Source: Vulcanisaeta sp. JCM 14467
GTDB lineage: Archaea > Thermoproteota > Thermoprotei > Thermoproteales > Thermocladiaceae
Direction of reading: 5' to 3'
NCBI RefSeq assembly: GCF_001316245.1
Contig: NZ_BBDM01000002.1
Span: 230,439-294,438, forward strand
DNA length: 64,000 nt
The notes below the pieces were generated by a model. That model did no database searches. It was not told the DNA's origin and worked only from the letters and a program-made list of their open reading frames with translations. The translations under genes were made by a program, and so were the position numbers. Positions 42,190 through 51,643 of the stretch are shown here, piece after piece; the first letter of the stretch is position 1; each line of letters opens with the position of its first letter.

Positions 42190-42560
42190 ATAACCTTATT
42201 AATCCCCAGCCGGCATGGGTTTTAGGGGCCGGGGTGGGTCGGCCCGGGCAAGGTCAGCACGTCGTCCCATCTTCAGTGGTCTGCTCGTGCCGTGGTCATC
42301 AAACCGCCCGGGCTTCACCCCCACCCCAGCCAACCCCACCCATGCTGGCTGAGGCGGGTCAGCCCGGGCCTTGGCAATCAACGCATCGAAGGCAACGAGG
42401 GCGATGGGTTTATTAATCACTAAAGGAGACTTTCGGCGGCCGGGTGGGGCAGTCAACCTCGGCGGCTCTAATCCTCTTCAGGGCTCCGCGCTAGGATACG
42501 TCATCACGGGCCTCATCCCACCCCACCCGGCCAATGCCGGGTGAAGTGGTCAGCCCGCGG
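42190..42560. repeat. GC-rich block of related hairpin units
   Basis: No gene is seen in these 370 bases. Three related units each carry a gcccgggc/agcccg core next to a hairpin: accggc-type arms around 42205-42235, CAGCCA/TGGCTG near 42325-42355, and ACCCGGC/GCCGGGT near 42525-42545. A further inverted pair (gccgggtgggg near 42438 and ccccacccggc near 42522) spans the block. It follows the helicase stop. Confidence 0.6.
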
Positions 42561-43952
42561 CTAATCCTCAACGCATTGAATGCCGTAGTTCATCAGCGTA
42601 TTGCAGTATTTCCAAAATCGCCTGTCCAGCATTATAATGTCAGGCTCCTCTGGTTGCGGTAGCAACCTACCGATTACCTGCACCGTCTTGGTCACAATCA
42701 AATCCGTCTCATTAATGCGTAAACGCCTTAAGACATCAATAGGCAGTAAAGGCACCGTTAATAAAATCGCCCTACGATAGCACGTTAAGCGATACCCTTC
42801 GCTGAATTTGCCATAGAAATTCAAAACCAATATCGGCGGTGGTCTCTCGCAGACGTTTACGCCGATTTCGTCCTCGTAAGTAACATCTTCTATGAGTGAT
42901 ACCACATCCTTACTTGACGTTGTGAAAATCACGGTTGGTTCATTATCTAAGTACCTCCTAAGCAGTTTCGCAATTCTTTCCCTGTGGCGGTACTGCAGGT
43001 TCTCCAGTGTTACGTCCACGGCATCTTTTGGAATCTTCACTTTAATAATTGTCGACGGCGGCACGCGCACTGATGGTATTGACGATAAGATGGTAGGTGG
43101 CAGAGTTGCGCTTACGTAGATAATCCTTTTATTATTAATAGCGCCTAAGTCGCTCATCTGGAGACCCACCAGCTCATCGGATGATGCGTCATAATACGTT
43201 ATGGCCGAATCGATGAAATCGACGACAGCATCTAAATCAATGTTAATATCCAAGTCCCCGCCCTCTGCAATGTTTAGGATGTTTAGCAGGTTCTCGGATA
43301 GAACAACCCTAACGGCCTCGGTATTCTTGCAATCGATACCGCGTATACCTAACTCATCCAACAATATTTCAATGAGTCTTCTAGGCAGCCTAACAATACG
43401 CGGCAAGGTCAATGAGTGGGCCTCATCAATGACTATAAAGTCGGCCCATCTGATATACTTTGGTATTCGCCGATAATGCATTAACGCGACAATGTTTCTT
43501 TCATTACGCAACATCCTCCTTGTGGCTTCCTCCTGCAATAAGTAAGGACATGAATCAGCGGTCATGGCCACCTCCTTAATCATGCCAAAATCGATGTAAT
43601 CGCCAAGTCTCCCCATAATACCTTGGTCCTTAACGACATAATTATATCTGCATTGCATACATGCGTTTTTCAGCCTAAAATCAATATTACTAAGACCTAG
43701 CAAACATAATTTCTCACGCCCCGCCGTCAGTATGTACTTAACGTTGAAACTCCTCAATGCGGCTGCAGCACTATATTCTGCACTAACTAAACTTGTACCC
43801 CATAACCACCTACCGCCAATGCTTTTCGCAACATATGCCAATGTATAACTCTTGCCCCAACCAGTAGGCGCCATTAAACCAACAGCGGCATTACTCTGAA
43901 GCAATTGCAATAACCTCTCGGCAACCTCCCTCTGATCACTCCTAAGGGACAT
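42561..43952 (-). CDS. XPD/DinG-like Fe-S DNA helicase
   Basis: 463 residues, intact. Walker A APTGWGKS (residues 28-35), DEAH box at about 176-179 (FIVIDEAHSLTLPR), motif III-like IIYVSATLPP, and motif VI-like TVQVIGRLLPQPEEPD. Cys at about 83, 98, 101 and 135 have the spacing of the XPD 4Fe-4S cluster ligands. It is shorter than cellular XPD (about 550), with a reduced arch region. An element-borne superfamily 2 helicase of this kind probably serves DNA processing in replication or transfer. Preceded by structured leader C and CCTCC-type ribosome site. Confidence 0.85.
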   Translation of the reverse strand: MSLRSDQREVAERLLQLLQSNAAVGLMAPTGWGKSYTLAYVAKSIGGRWLWGTSLVSAEYSAAAALRSFNVKYILTAGREKLCLLGLSNIDFRLKNACMQCRYNYVVKDQGIMGRLGDYIDFGMIKEVAMTADSCPYLLQEEATRRMLRNERNIVALMHYRRIPKYIRWADFIVIDEAHSLTLPRIVRLPRRLIEILLDELGIRGIDCKNTEAVRVVLSENLLNILNIAEGGDLDINIDLDAVVDFIDSAITYYDASSDELVGLQMSDLGAINNKRIIYVSATLPPTILSSIPSVRVPPSTIIKVKIPKDAVDVTLENLQYRHRERIAKLLRRYLDNEPTVIFTTSSKDVVSLIEDVTYEDEIGVNVCERPPPILVLNFYGKFSEGYRLTCYRRAILLTVPLLPIDVLRRLRINETDLIVTKTVQVIGRLLPQPEEPDIIMLDRRFWKYCNTLMNYGIQCVED

Positions 43953-44000
43953 AGAACCACCTTGGAGGAGAATACTTTAGGGACCGCCGAGACGTTTGTG

Positions 44001-44074
44001 GGGGCCGCCGCGCCTTGAATCATCCCCAACCCTCCGCCTGGGCTGGCCCCAGGTGGTTTGGTTGGGGACTCATT
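44001..44074 (-). promoter_or_regulatory. Structured leader element, copy C
   Basis: Outer stem CCCCAACC (44024-44031) with GGTTGGGG (44060-44067), perfect; inner stem CCGCCTGGG (44034-44042) with CCCAGGTGG (44048-44056). Relative to copy A the inner C-G pair is changed to T-A on both sides, a compensatory change. It lies about 50 bases before the helicase start at 43952. Confidence 0.75.
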
Positions 44075-44107
44075 ACTCCACATTACTGCCCCGGCCATTT
44101 TATTAGG

Positions 44108-44446
44108 CTACCTCGTGATTCGGTCCAAAATCGTGGACTCGGTGCTCCCGTAGATTATCGAGGCTATTATGAGGATTATGAGGATTAGGACGCCGGTAGT
44201 CTCCATGGGCGCCGTGCGCATTAGGTAATTAATCAATAGGGCCACGCCAACCCCAACCACCGTGGCCACCATTAAGGCCAGCGCGACGATCCTAACCACC
44301 CTACCAGCCCTCCTATCCCTCAACCACTCCCTCATTATGTAACTACGCAACTCCCTCACACTCGTGGGTACGGCAACAATGCCGAGCCTAATCGCCCTAA
44401 GCTCAAGGTCCTCATCAAGCCCTCGCGCCTCACCCCTCCTGGGCAT
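44108..44446 (-). CDS. Small two-helix membrane protein
   Basis: 112 residues. A charged N-terminal half (residues 1-48, Arg/Glu rich) is followed by two hydrophobic helices (VRIVALALMVATVVGVGVAL; TTGVLILIILIIASIIYG). No family recognised. Its promoter region is shared with the divergent AbrB-type gene. Confidence 0.55.
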   Translation of the reverse strand: MPRRGEARGLDEDLELRAIRLGIVAVPTSVRELRSYIMREWLRDRRAGRVVRIVALALMVATVVGVGVALLINYLMRTAPMETTGVLILIILIIASIIYGSTESTILDRITR

Positions 44447-44467
44447 ACTGAGTATGTGGTTTGTGGG

Positions 44468-44496
44468 AGTAATATAGTTTTTATAGCAATATTACT
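44468..44496. promoter_or_regulatory. Operator-like palindrome with twin TATA boxes
   Basis: AGTAATAT (44468-44475) and ATATTACT (44489-44496) are perfect inverted repeats in the gap between the divergent genes at 44446 and 44560. Just downstream, gttataaat occurs twice (44499-44518), likely TATA boxes for the plus-strand regulator. Confidence 0.5.
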
Positions 44497-44559
44497 AGGT
44501 TATAAATGGGTTATAAATATGGGTTTGGCTTTTAACGACATGCACCACGTTTAATTGGT

Positions 44560-44883
44560 ATGGGTGGTGATGGCATTAAGAGGGCTAGGCGTGGTCTCCC
44601 GTACATGGCCACGGTCTACGGTAATAACCAGGTATACATACCGTCCAGCCTCATCAAGACATTAGGATTGGCAAACTTTGATTACGCAATGGTAATCATG
44701 GAACACGGCGGTAGGGAGGTTACCCTAAGCGTTAAACTACTGAGGGCTAAGCGAACATCGGCCCGACTATTCACCCTACCCAAGAGCGTTAGGGAGGCGT
44801 TGGGGATTAAGCAGGGGGACGTTGTGATTATAAAATCCATAACACCGCTAGAGCTAAAACCAGTGAGGCAGAGGCGCTATTAA
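44560..44883 (+). CDS. Double AbrB/SpoVT-type DNA-binding regulator
   Basis: 107 residues with two swapped-hairpin units: ATVYGNNQVYIPSSLIKTLG with a following strand region (residues 17-60), and ARLFTLPKSVREALGIKQGD with VVIIKSI (about 68-95). Such proteins bind DNA as dimers, often at palindromes. It is one of few plus-strand genes in the element and faces an operator-like palindrome, so it may repress itself and the divergent gene. Confidence 0.7.
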   Translation: MGGDGIKRARRGLPYMATVYGNNQVYIPSSLIKTLGLANFDYAMVIMEHGGREVTLSVKLLRAKRTSARLFTLPKSVREALGIKQGDVVIIKSITPLELKPVRQRRY

Positions 44884-45032
44884 ATCAGCCCTCACCAGTG
44901 GCGTCATTAAATGCCCAAACTAGGTGTGGGTTATGTTGAGTGGATTAATGGTTCTATAAGGCAAGTCATTGGGCGCCCTGCGGGGTATTATCGGGGTCTA
45001 CTGACCAATGCCCTACGCATTGGCAAGGGGCA

Positions 45033-45579
45033 TTACCTCAACTCAACCTTACATGGCACGGCCCCTCCACGTCTCATCGCAAGCCCCTCATCAGCGTTAT
45101 AGCCCGACTCAAGGAGCACCCTATGTATTGTCGGCGACATCCTACCAGGGCCTGGGCTACCCACGGTACTCGCTATGACGTGCTTAACCGCATGTAGGTA
45201 AGCCACATTCCTCACCACACCATCAATACCCTCCGCCTTAATCGGGACCACCCTCGGATCCCCAAGCACTATCCTTAGGAACCTCCTCTGCACCCCATAC
45301 CTCCTCATGAAGTATAGTACCGAATCAAGGTACCTGGCTGGGTATGCTATGTGCAGTGCGTAGAGGTCCACCCTCCAACCATCCTTAACACCCGCAATAG
45401 CCTCCACGTACCTGCCCAGTAGTTCCGCCAGGTCAAGCACGCCCGCCCTAACCTCAGTTATAACTACCCTGCACCCATCAATCACCAGCGAGACTTGGCC
45501 GAAGACCGCCCGTGCCACCCAGTATCAACGCCCTCGGCTCCGCATAGAATGCGTACATCCTAAGGGTGGTCGCGCTCAT
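45033..45579 (-). CDS. Uncharacterised protein of the element (frame-broken)
   Basis: From ATG 45579 (MSATTLRMYAFYAEPRALIL), a one-base break near 45525 leads into ARAVFGQVSLVIDGCRVVIT and on to 45033. About 180 residues. A beta-rich N-terminal part and central helices (YLDSVLYFMRRYGVQRRFL). Together with the downstream order it sits next to the HerA-like ATPase and may be its partner. No family recognised. Confidence 0.55.
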
Positions 45580-45613
45580 GTCAGCATGATTAATCAATGC
45601 TTATTTAAGGCCA

Positions 45614-46953
45614 TCACGGTCTCCCTACGCACTGCCAAACCTCCCAAAGCTCATTCGCATACTTCTTATGAACAAAGCCGCCAGCCCTAATTATGCCGGG
45701 CTCGATGCCGACAGCTCGGCGCACTTGGTAAGCGTCGTTGTGTTAGCCCTACGTGGTACTTCGGGATTAACCGTTATGGACACCCTATAGTACGCCTCGC
45801 CAAGCTCACGGTAAAGCAGTTGGTTGGTCACGTGGAGGTGTATGCGTGCCGTCAGCGGCTTCCAGTGTGGGGGTGTTGGGAGCTCGCGGATGTTGCTTGG
45901 GTCGTAATAGGCATCCCTACCGTAATGCGCCTTGAGGTTTGGTTCGCCAAATATTATGTTCTCAGCCCTCATGTACATTATGGGGAATTCCACGAATAAC
46001 TTATTCATGTTTATGAACTCGTCAGGAATATCGTTAATCGATTGCGAGATGAGTGCGAAGTACCTATTGTAATTCCTGCCGATCCTCACCGACGCCGTTA
46101 ACGTGCTCTCGCCAAGCCTGAAGTATAAATGCGCCTCATCTATGACGAATATGATGTTCCTGGCCCCAGCAGCATTTACCGCGGCTAGGAATGATAGCAC
46201 GTAGAACCAACGCTGTATCGGGCTTAACCAACTCAAGTTAATACCCACAGACCTACCCCTAAGCTCTCCCCTGAATAACCTATTAATCAGTGGGTGTGTT
46301 GACCTGAAGACCCAGTGGTCAAAGTAGAGGAGCCTACGCTTTAACCCCCTCGCCGAGTTCACCTCATCCTCCTTAGACAAGGCCCCAGACTCGATATCCT
46401 CATCTATTTGCCTTATGACCCTCGATATAGAGACCTCATCCTCTAAAGCCTCGCCTTGCTGCGCACCTTGGCCCTCACGCCCATTTTGCGTGGATTCCCT
46501 ACTCCTCAGTTTCGACAATGTGCTTATGAAGACCTGCTCCATGGCGGGCGTCATGGCATACGGCAATTTAGGAAACCTCATCGATATAGCCTCCTCAATG
46601 ACATCCAACACGTCGAGGTCGCCAAGGTGGCTAACTGGGTTGAATGGGTACGGTGCGTGGTAATCCGTAAAGCCCTCGTAATTACCCATTATGTCGAAGA
46701 CCACCACCGTGTAGCCGCTTGGCACGTTCATTAATGCGTTCTTTATGAGTGTGGACTTGCCCGTGCCTATGGCACCAAAGGTTATTAAGTGCGTCTCATT
46801 CATGACCATTAGGTGGAATAGGTAATTAGCCAGGTTGTTTATGATCAACCTTATATCAACCTCACCGGACCCCGCCTGAGGCGTGGGTTTACCCAATGCC
46901 CCTACCTGCTGGGTCTTCTCAACCCTCCACCGCATCCCCATCACCTCTTCCAT
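45614..46953 (-). CDS. HerA/VirB4-superfamily ATPase (frame-broken near the end)
   Basis: About 445 residues. Walker A GAIGTGKST (60-68), Walker B IIFVIDEAHLYF, and a Gln-containing sensor (FALISQSINDIPDEF) are typical of HerA/VirB4/TraG pumps. NPVSHLGDLDVLDVIEEA follows Walker A. The frame first ends at 45691, but the next frame continues VGIEPGIIRAGGFVHKKYA to a stop at 45614, a more natural C-terminus. Probably a hexameric motor that moves DNA or protein; second of two such ATPases in this element. Confidence 0.82.
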
Positions 46954-47792
46954 GTCGTATCGTGTTTAAGAGACTCAATGCCCTCATCGTCACCCTCACG
47001 GTCATATCGCCTGGATTATATGTTAAGTAACCCCTCGCTATCGCCCTCAGCACGGCCTCCTGACCAACCATATCGCTTAATGCCTTCAGCGTCGCCACAC
47101 CACCCAGGTCCTTAATCAACGCCTCAACGGTCGTGAGGATACCCTCATCAATGATCGGCTCCCGCGGCTCCGCTAGTGCGTAGGGCCTTATTGGCGCATT
47201 CCTCTCCTCAATGAGCCGCCTATTGCTGTTGTTTATGACCTCTATCCTTTTGTTGAAGTTCGACTCAGCGATGCCGTCGACCCTGGGATAACTAATAAAC
47301 CTCCTCACAACCTCGTCAAACACGAAGACCCTATTAGTATCGAAGACGCTTGAGTGCACGGCAATGTCAACGCCCAGGGCCTTGAGTTGCGCCAAGGCAT
47401 CCGTTAACCTAGGCCACAGGTCGCTGTAGAACTCGGTGTTTACCCTTAGGGTTGATGCCAGGCTAGGCCGATAAGCGTACTCGTGGGTTCTATCGTTGGT
47501 AGTGGGATCGAGTTTAGGGATTTACTAAGTTCACCTGCATTAAAATTATCCATGAACCTCACCGAGGATGGTAAATAACTACACTCCTCAATCACGCCCC
47601 TCAAATCCACGGCATGCGTTGCATCGCAGTCAAGCCCCAGCTCACGGAAGACCCTATTCACTAAAGCCCTACCAGCGGGCCCAGCCTTACATTAGGCACA
47701 CCATCGAGCTGTTTAACCCCCTCAATGAGCTTAAACGTAAGGCCGGCATTAATGCCTACATAATCCGTCCTACCCAGGATCAGCCTAAGCAT
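46919..47792 (-). CDS. Uncharacterised protein of the element (frame-broken)
   Basis: Three frames (breaks near 47675 and 47440) read as one protein of about 290 residues: MLRLILGRTDYVGINAGLTF at the start, then GLDCDATHAVDLRGVIEEC, and then VDIAVHSSVFDTNRVFVFDE. The end overlaps the HerA-like gene by 35 bases, so the two are probably translated together. The fold may be actin/nuclease-like (repeated D-rich strands), but no family is recognised. Confidence 0.5.
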
Positions 47793-47824
47793 CAATCACT
47801 AGGTTATGGCACTTAAAAGGGGAG

Positions 47825-48274
47825 TCATGAGAGCAGCCACAGCACGAGGACCTGCACCATCAGTAATAATGCCGTCACCCTCAAAATGCCGGGCACAGGC
47901 AATGCCGTGAAGGCATACCACAACCCACCCACCGCGCCCAACCATGCAATTAAACCAATGACCAACCTCCTAAACCTCCTCCTACGCCTAATCGAGATTA
48001 GGTGCTCATTAACCCTATCAATGGCCTCCCTCTCCGCAATCTTGGAGGCAACCTCCATTAAGTACGTGCCCAACTCCACATCGAGGCCAAGTCTCACGGC
48101 ACTACTTAAAAACTCCATAACCCTGGGCAGTGAATCCTCAAGCGTACCCACAACCTCCTGATACACCTCTCCATCCCTAAGGACCTCAGGATACTCCCTC
48201 TCCAGCCTCTGTAGTGCCATCATAATTGCATCCATCGCCATGGATCTAACGTCTCTCCCACCCACACCCACCAC
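47825..48274 (-). CDS. Helical protein with C-terminal membrane helices
   Basis: 149 residues. Soluble helical part 1-100 (EYPEVLRDGEVYQEVVGTLE), basic stretch ISIRRRRRFRRL, then two membrane helices (VIGLIAWLGAVGGLWYAF; VTALLLMVQVLVLWLL). Layout repeated in its neighbour 48275-48957 and in 41250-41795. Function unknown. Confidence 0.6.
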   Translation of the reverse strand: MVGVGGRDVRSMAMDAIMMALQRLEREYPEVLRDGEVYQEVVGTLEDSLPRVMEFLSSAVRLGLDVELGTYLMEVASKIAEREAIDRVNEHLISIRRRRRFRRLVIGLIAWLGAVGGLWYAFTALPVPGILRVTALLLMVQVLVLWLLS

Positions 48275-48957
48275 CTAAATCATGAGGATGTGCATGGCTA
48301 GGAGTATCAGCACGCCCACTAGCACAGCCGTTACGGCCATAAGGATTACCGATCTAATGATTAACTGTCTCCTCCTAATGCCCCTCACGTACACCATGAA
48401 GGTTAGGTATAACCTCCTGAGAAGGGGCTTATCGAGGCCACCCCACCTAATTAGTGCCGAAATATCACCAGTAACGAGGTCCTTAAAATCCCCAATCCTC
48501 CCCTCAACCTCCCTATCCACAACATCATCAAGGTCCTGGTGAGCTCAGCGTACTCCCCATGACTAAGCTCCGCAATGTACGGCTTACCGGACTCCAATAT
48601 ATCGCTAACCATGGCCCTGCCAATACCCTTAAGAACCACCTTCAAATCACCCATGTACCTCTCCCTATACGCCCTAAGATACTCCTCACCAGCCCTCACC
48701 AACTTAGCCGTGAGGTCCCTACTGAACTCCTCAATCCTACGCCCAAACTCAGGAGTGCCAACATACTTGGTAAGTTCCCTACTGGCAACCTCCACCTCCA
48801 TGAGGGCAAGACCCCTTAAGTACTCGTAAAGCTCCTCATAGAGCCTAGGCCCAAGGCCAGGGCTGTATAGGTCATACAGCAGGTGCAATGCACGGTCAAG
48901 CGATAACGCAGCCACAAGCCTTAAATCGAAAATGAAGCCCTCCTGACCAGACGACAT
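48275..48957 (-). CDS. Tail-anchored helical protein (frame-broken)
   Basis: The pieces 48957-48451 and 48520-48275 join near 48535: ELTRTL then DDVVDREVEGRIGDFKDL. About 227 residues, helical, with one C-terminal membrane helix (SVILMAVTAVLVGVLILLAM). The stop abuts the start of the next gene at 48274. Not recognised; probably part of the membrane complex. Confidence 0.55.
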
Positions 48958-49007
48958 TCAAAAACCAATTCAAATCATTATTTATTTAAATTTACTAATC
49001 ATTGAGG

Positions 49008-50603
49008 TCACGAATTACTCATGAACTGCCTAAAGCCCGAGAGGTTAGCCTCGATGATTGCCAAAGCCTCGAGGTAATTAGCAATTAATAGGCCGACACC
49101 GGCATCTAGGTTCCTGAGCCTATCCTCATAATTACTCAGGAAGGTCGTGAAGGCATTTCTCAATCGCTCCATGGCATCCCTAAACACGGCTACCCTAGTG
49201 CCCACATCCATATTAGGCGAACTTACCACGGTGAGGACTAGGTCAAGGGCTGACTTAACACTGGCAACACTATTTCTAAGGCTCCTCAACCCCTCAACCT
49301 TAGCGGCAATCTCCCTAAGGACAGCCTCCTTATCACGCTGCGGCTTATCGCTATTCATTATTGAATTGGTCTCACTCATCAAATAATCGATTTGATGCTG
49401 CAGGAAATTCATGTAATCACCCAACGAATTAGCCATATCCCTGGCGTACCTAACCAACCTATCTAGGACATACCTATCAGCCTGGTCAAGGATATTCACG
49501 GCAACCCTGGGCGATGCGTATTCCTGTAGCAACCTACGTAGGTCCTGCTCGCCTATGGACCTAACGCCTATGTATTCGCCAGGCTCGGGGTGCCAAGCCT
49601 CCCTGCCCCTAATCACCCTACTCCAGAAGGCCCTTTGAAACTCAGCGGCAACCACATCGTCAGGCCTTGCAACGAAGGCCGCCGCTATGACGTCTCTAGG
49701 CACGCCATATGCCTGCTTATCCGCCCCAACAGTGGCTACCTTTCTAAGGATTCCGCGCTCGTATAGAGCCCTAATGGTCCTCAGGGCAACCCTACAATCA
49801 ACCCCTGAACCATCATTACATATTTCGTAAACTCTACGCCAGTCCACCGCCTCGTTTAAGTCAATACCTAATTCGCTCAAGCGGCTTAGTATTAGTACGA
49901 GTGGTTGTGTACGGGCCGTGAAGGACTCACTTACCAGGTTGAAGATCCCCTGAATCCCTCCCCTCGCCAACCTCTCCGTAGCCACTTTAGAATGCGCCGT
50001 TGTGATCAAGTGGTACTTAGCAGCGGCATTGGTGAATGAATCACTCATCACGAACTTGGCAATCTTGGGAAGGGCAACCCCAAATGTCTCGCCACCCTTC
50101 AATGCCGAGGCGCCCTTTACCAACAGCCCACCCATCTCGTGGATTACATGCCTATACTCCCTATAGTCCTTAGCTAGGCTCTTAAGGGTTCTAACTGGCC
50201 TTAACTCCCTCATTAAGTCAGCCATAGCCATTGGCCTCGCCTCATTAACAGCCCTAGCACCAGCAATCTGCAGCGCCTCCCTCCTGTATTCACTAGCCGC
50301 ATAGGGTGCCAGGGCCCTCGTGAGCTCCCTACCCATGACCCTATTGTATGCCCTAAGATCCTCTGGCGATGCACCACGCTTAATTAATTCATCAATACCG
50401 GCGCTGTAGGCCCTGTACCACTCATTAATCACCCTAATAGCCCCTGGGTTACCCCTAAAGTACCTACTTAATTCGTTAATTAAGCCAACACTAATCACAC
50501 CATCGGCACTCTTAATAGTATTCAACACCCTACCCAGGCCACCCCTAATTCGGTCCCTGGCCTGGATTATAATCTCCCTCTCATTAATGTGTCTCTGAAC
50601 CAA
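49008..50603 (-). CDS. Large helical protein of unknown function
   Basis: 531 residues with no membrane segment. Almost wholly helical and rich in Arg and Ala, with a winged-helix-like middle (RVALRTIRALYERGILRKVA, about 285-305) and a long coiled-coil-like C-terminal third (DRYVLDRLVRYARDMANSLG; KEAVLREIAAKVEGLRSLRN). Follows the 340-residue helical gene with an 18-base gap. The pair, between the polytopic protein and the tail-anchored proteins, may be cytoplasmic parts of the transfer complex or relaxase-like factors; this is not shown. Confidence 0.6.
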   Translation of the reverse strand: MVQRHINEREIIIQARDRIRGGLGRVLNTIKSADGVISVGLINELSRYFRGNPGAIRVINEWYRAYSAGIDELIKRGASPEDLRAYNRVMGRELTRALAPYAASEYRREALQIAGARAVNEARPMAMADLMRELRPVRTLKSLAKDYREYRHVIHEMGGLLVKGASALKGGETFGVALPKIAKFVMSDSFTNAAAKYHLITTAHSKVATERLARGGIQGIFNLVSESFTARTQPLVLILSRLSELGIDLNEAVDWRRVYEICNDGSGVDCRVALRTIRALYERGILRKVATVGADKQAYGVPRDVIAAAFVARPDDVVAAEFQRAFWSRVIRGREAWHPEPGEYIGVRSIGEQDLRRLLQEYASPRVAVNILDQADRYVLDRLVRYARDMANSLGDYMNFLQHQIDYLMSETNSIMNSDKPQRDKEAVLREIAAKVEGLRSLRNSVASVKSALDLVLTVVSSPNMDVGTRVAVFRDAMERLRNAFTTFLSNYEDRLRNLDAGVGLLIANYLEALAIIEANLSGFRQFMSNS

Positions 50604-50620
50604 TTCCTTAACGTGAGTAC

Positions 50621-51643
50621 TTAGGTACCAGCATACGCCTTACGAACCAAGTACTCCTCAGCACCTAGGATTTTCGCCAACACACTGAGGTTCTTATTGA
50701 TGTCGTGGGCACCGCTAATTAAGCCCCTAATACTGGATGTAAACTCCCTAACCGAGCCCAATTCCTTAAACGCCTTACTATGAAGCTGCTGCACATATGG
50801 CGCCATGGTGAGGGCTAGAAGCTTCCTACTGGTCGCCGGGGATGGGTCGATTTGGGCCTGGACCATCAACTCAATAAGCCTATTGAATAATCGCTGATTA
50901 CTACCGGCAAGGTCCTTAACATATTCAGAGGACGCTATTGCATGGACTAACTCACCACGGGCAGCCCTTAAGTCCGCAGCCTTAGCCGTACTCTCCCTAA
51001 ATGCCGTAACCAACCTAGTAGGTATTACTGGCTTACCACTCGATTTAACCCTGGGGTCGATCCTTACATCGCCTAGGTACCTCAACGGCCTAGGCCTTAC
51101 CTCCCAAGCCCTAACCAGCCTTTCCCTAAGCGGCCCACCGCCCCTAAGCGCAGCAACTACTCTCTTGATGGCCGCCAGCTTAAGCTCTGACGGATCCCAT
51201 CTATAAACACCAAGTCTCATGTGGGGTAACAATAATTGATGTAATCGCCCCTCCTCACCAAGAGCCCTAGCCCTTGGGTAGGTCTTAAAGACCCAAGCCG
51301 TATAGGCACCAAGTAGGGCAGCCCTAGCCCTTAGGCGATTACCTGATTTAGCATAGTCAGCGGATGCACGCCTAAGCCTTGCCTCAGCCCTTCCCAATGC
51401 TGACACCAATGCCGCATTAACCGGATCCCTCAGGTACTCCGAATGCCTCACCACCCACCTCCTAATCCGTGAGATTGCACTAACAACCGCACCATGCGCG
51501 CGTGCGAGTGGCCTAATTGCCCTGGCGAACCTTCGATGCCTATTGGCAAACCCAATAATCCTTTGCCCAACCCTTTCACGTAACGTTCCAGCCTCATTCT
51601 TAGGGATGCCGAGACTCTCCTGGCAATCCTTCTCATCATCCAA
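50621..51643 (-). CDS. Arg/Ala-rich helical protein, overlaps polytopic gene
   Basis: 340 residues, soluble, helical and basic (RHRRFARAIRPLARAHGAVV; ALVSALGRAEARLRRASADY). Its first 65 codons overlap the 3' end of the polytopic gene in another frame. Coding character is better in this frame over the overlap. So either the genes really overlap, or one base is wrong near 51650 and the polytopic protein ends there or is fused to this one. Confidence 0.55.
   Translation of the reverse strand: MDDEKDCQESLGIPKNEAGTLRERVGQRIIGFANRHRRFARAIRPLARAHGAVVSAISRIRRWVVRHSEYLRDPVNAALVSALGRAEARLRRASADYAKSGNRLRARAALLGAYTAWVFKTYPRARALGEEGRLHQLLLPHMRLGVYRWDPSELKLAAIKRVVAALRGGGPLRERLVRAWEVRPRPLRYLGDVRIDPRVKSSGKPVIPTRLVTAFRESTAKAADLRAARGELVHAIASSEYVKDLAGSNQRLFNRLIELMVQAQIDPSPATSRKLLALTMAPYVQQLHSKAFKELGSVREFTSSIRGLISGAHDINKNLSVLAKILGAEEYLVRKAYAGT

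Noticed and set aside
42199..42456. Open frame of 85 codons over the GC-rich repeat block (minus strand)
   Set aside because: Its sequence is Pro/Arg/Ala-rich and follows the hairpin repeats; the repeats explain it better than a gene.
43874..44098. Open frame of 74 codons covering structured leader C
   Set aside because: It runs through both stems and into the helicase start in another frame; no protein-like character.
44911..45102. Plus-strand frame of 63 codons after the AbrB-type gene
   Set aside because: Its last third overlaps the minus-strand gene at 45033 antisense, and no family or ribosome site supports it; the first 40 codons remain possible.
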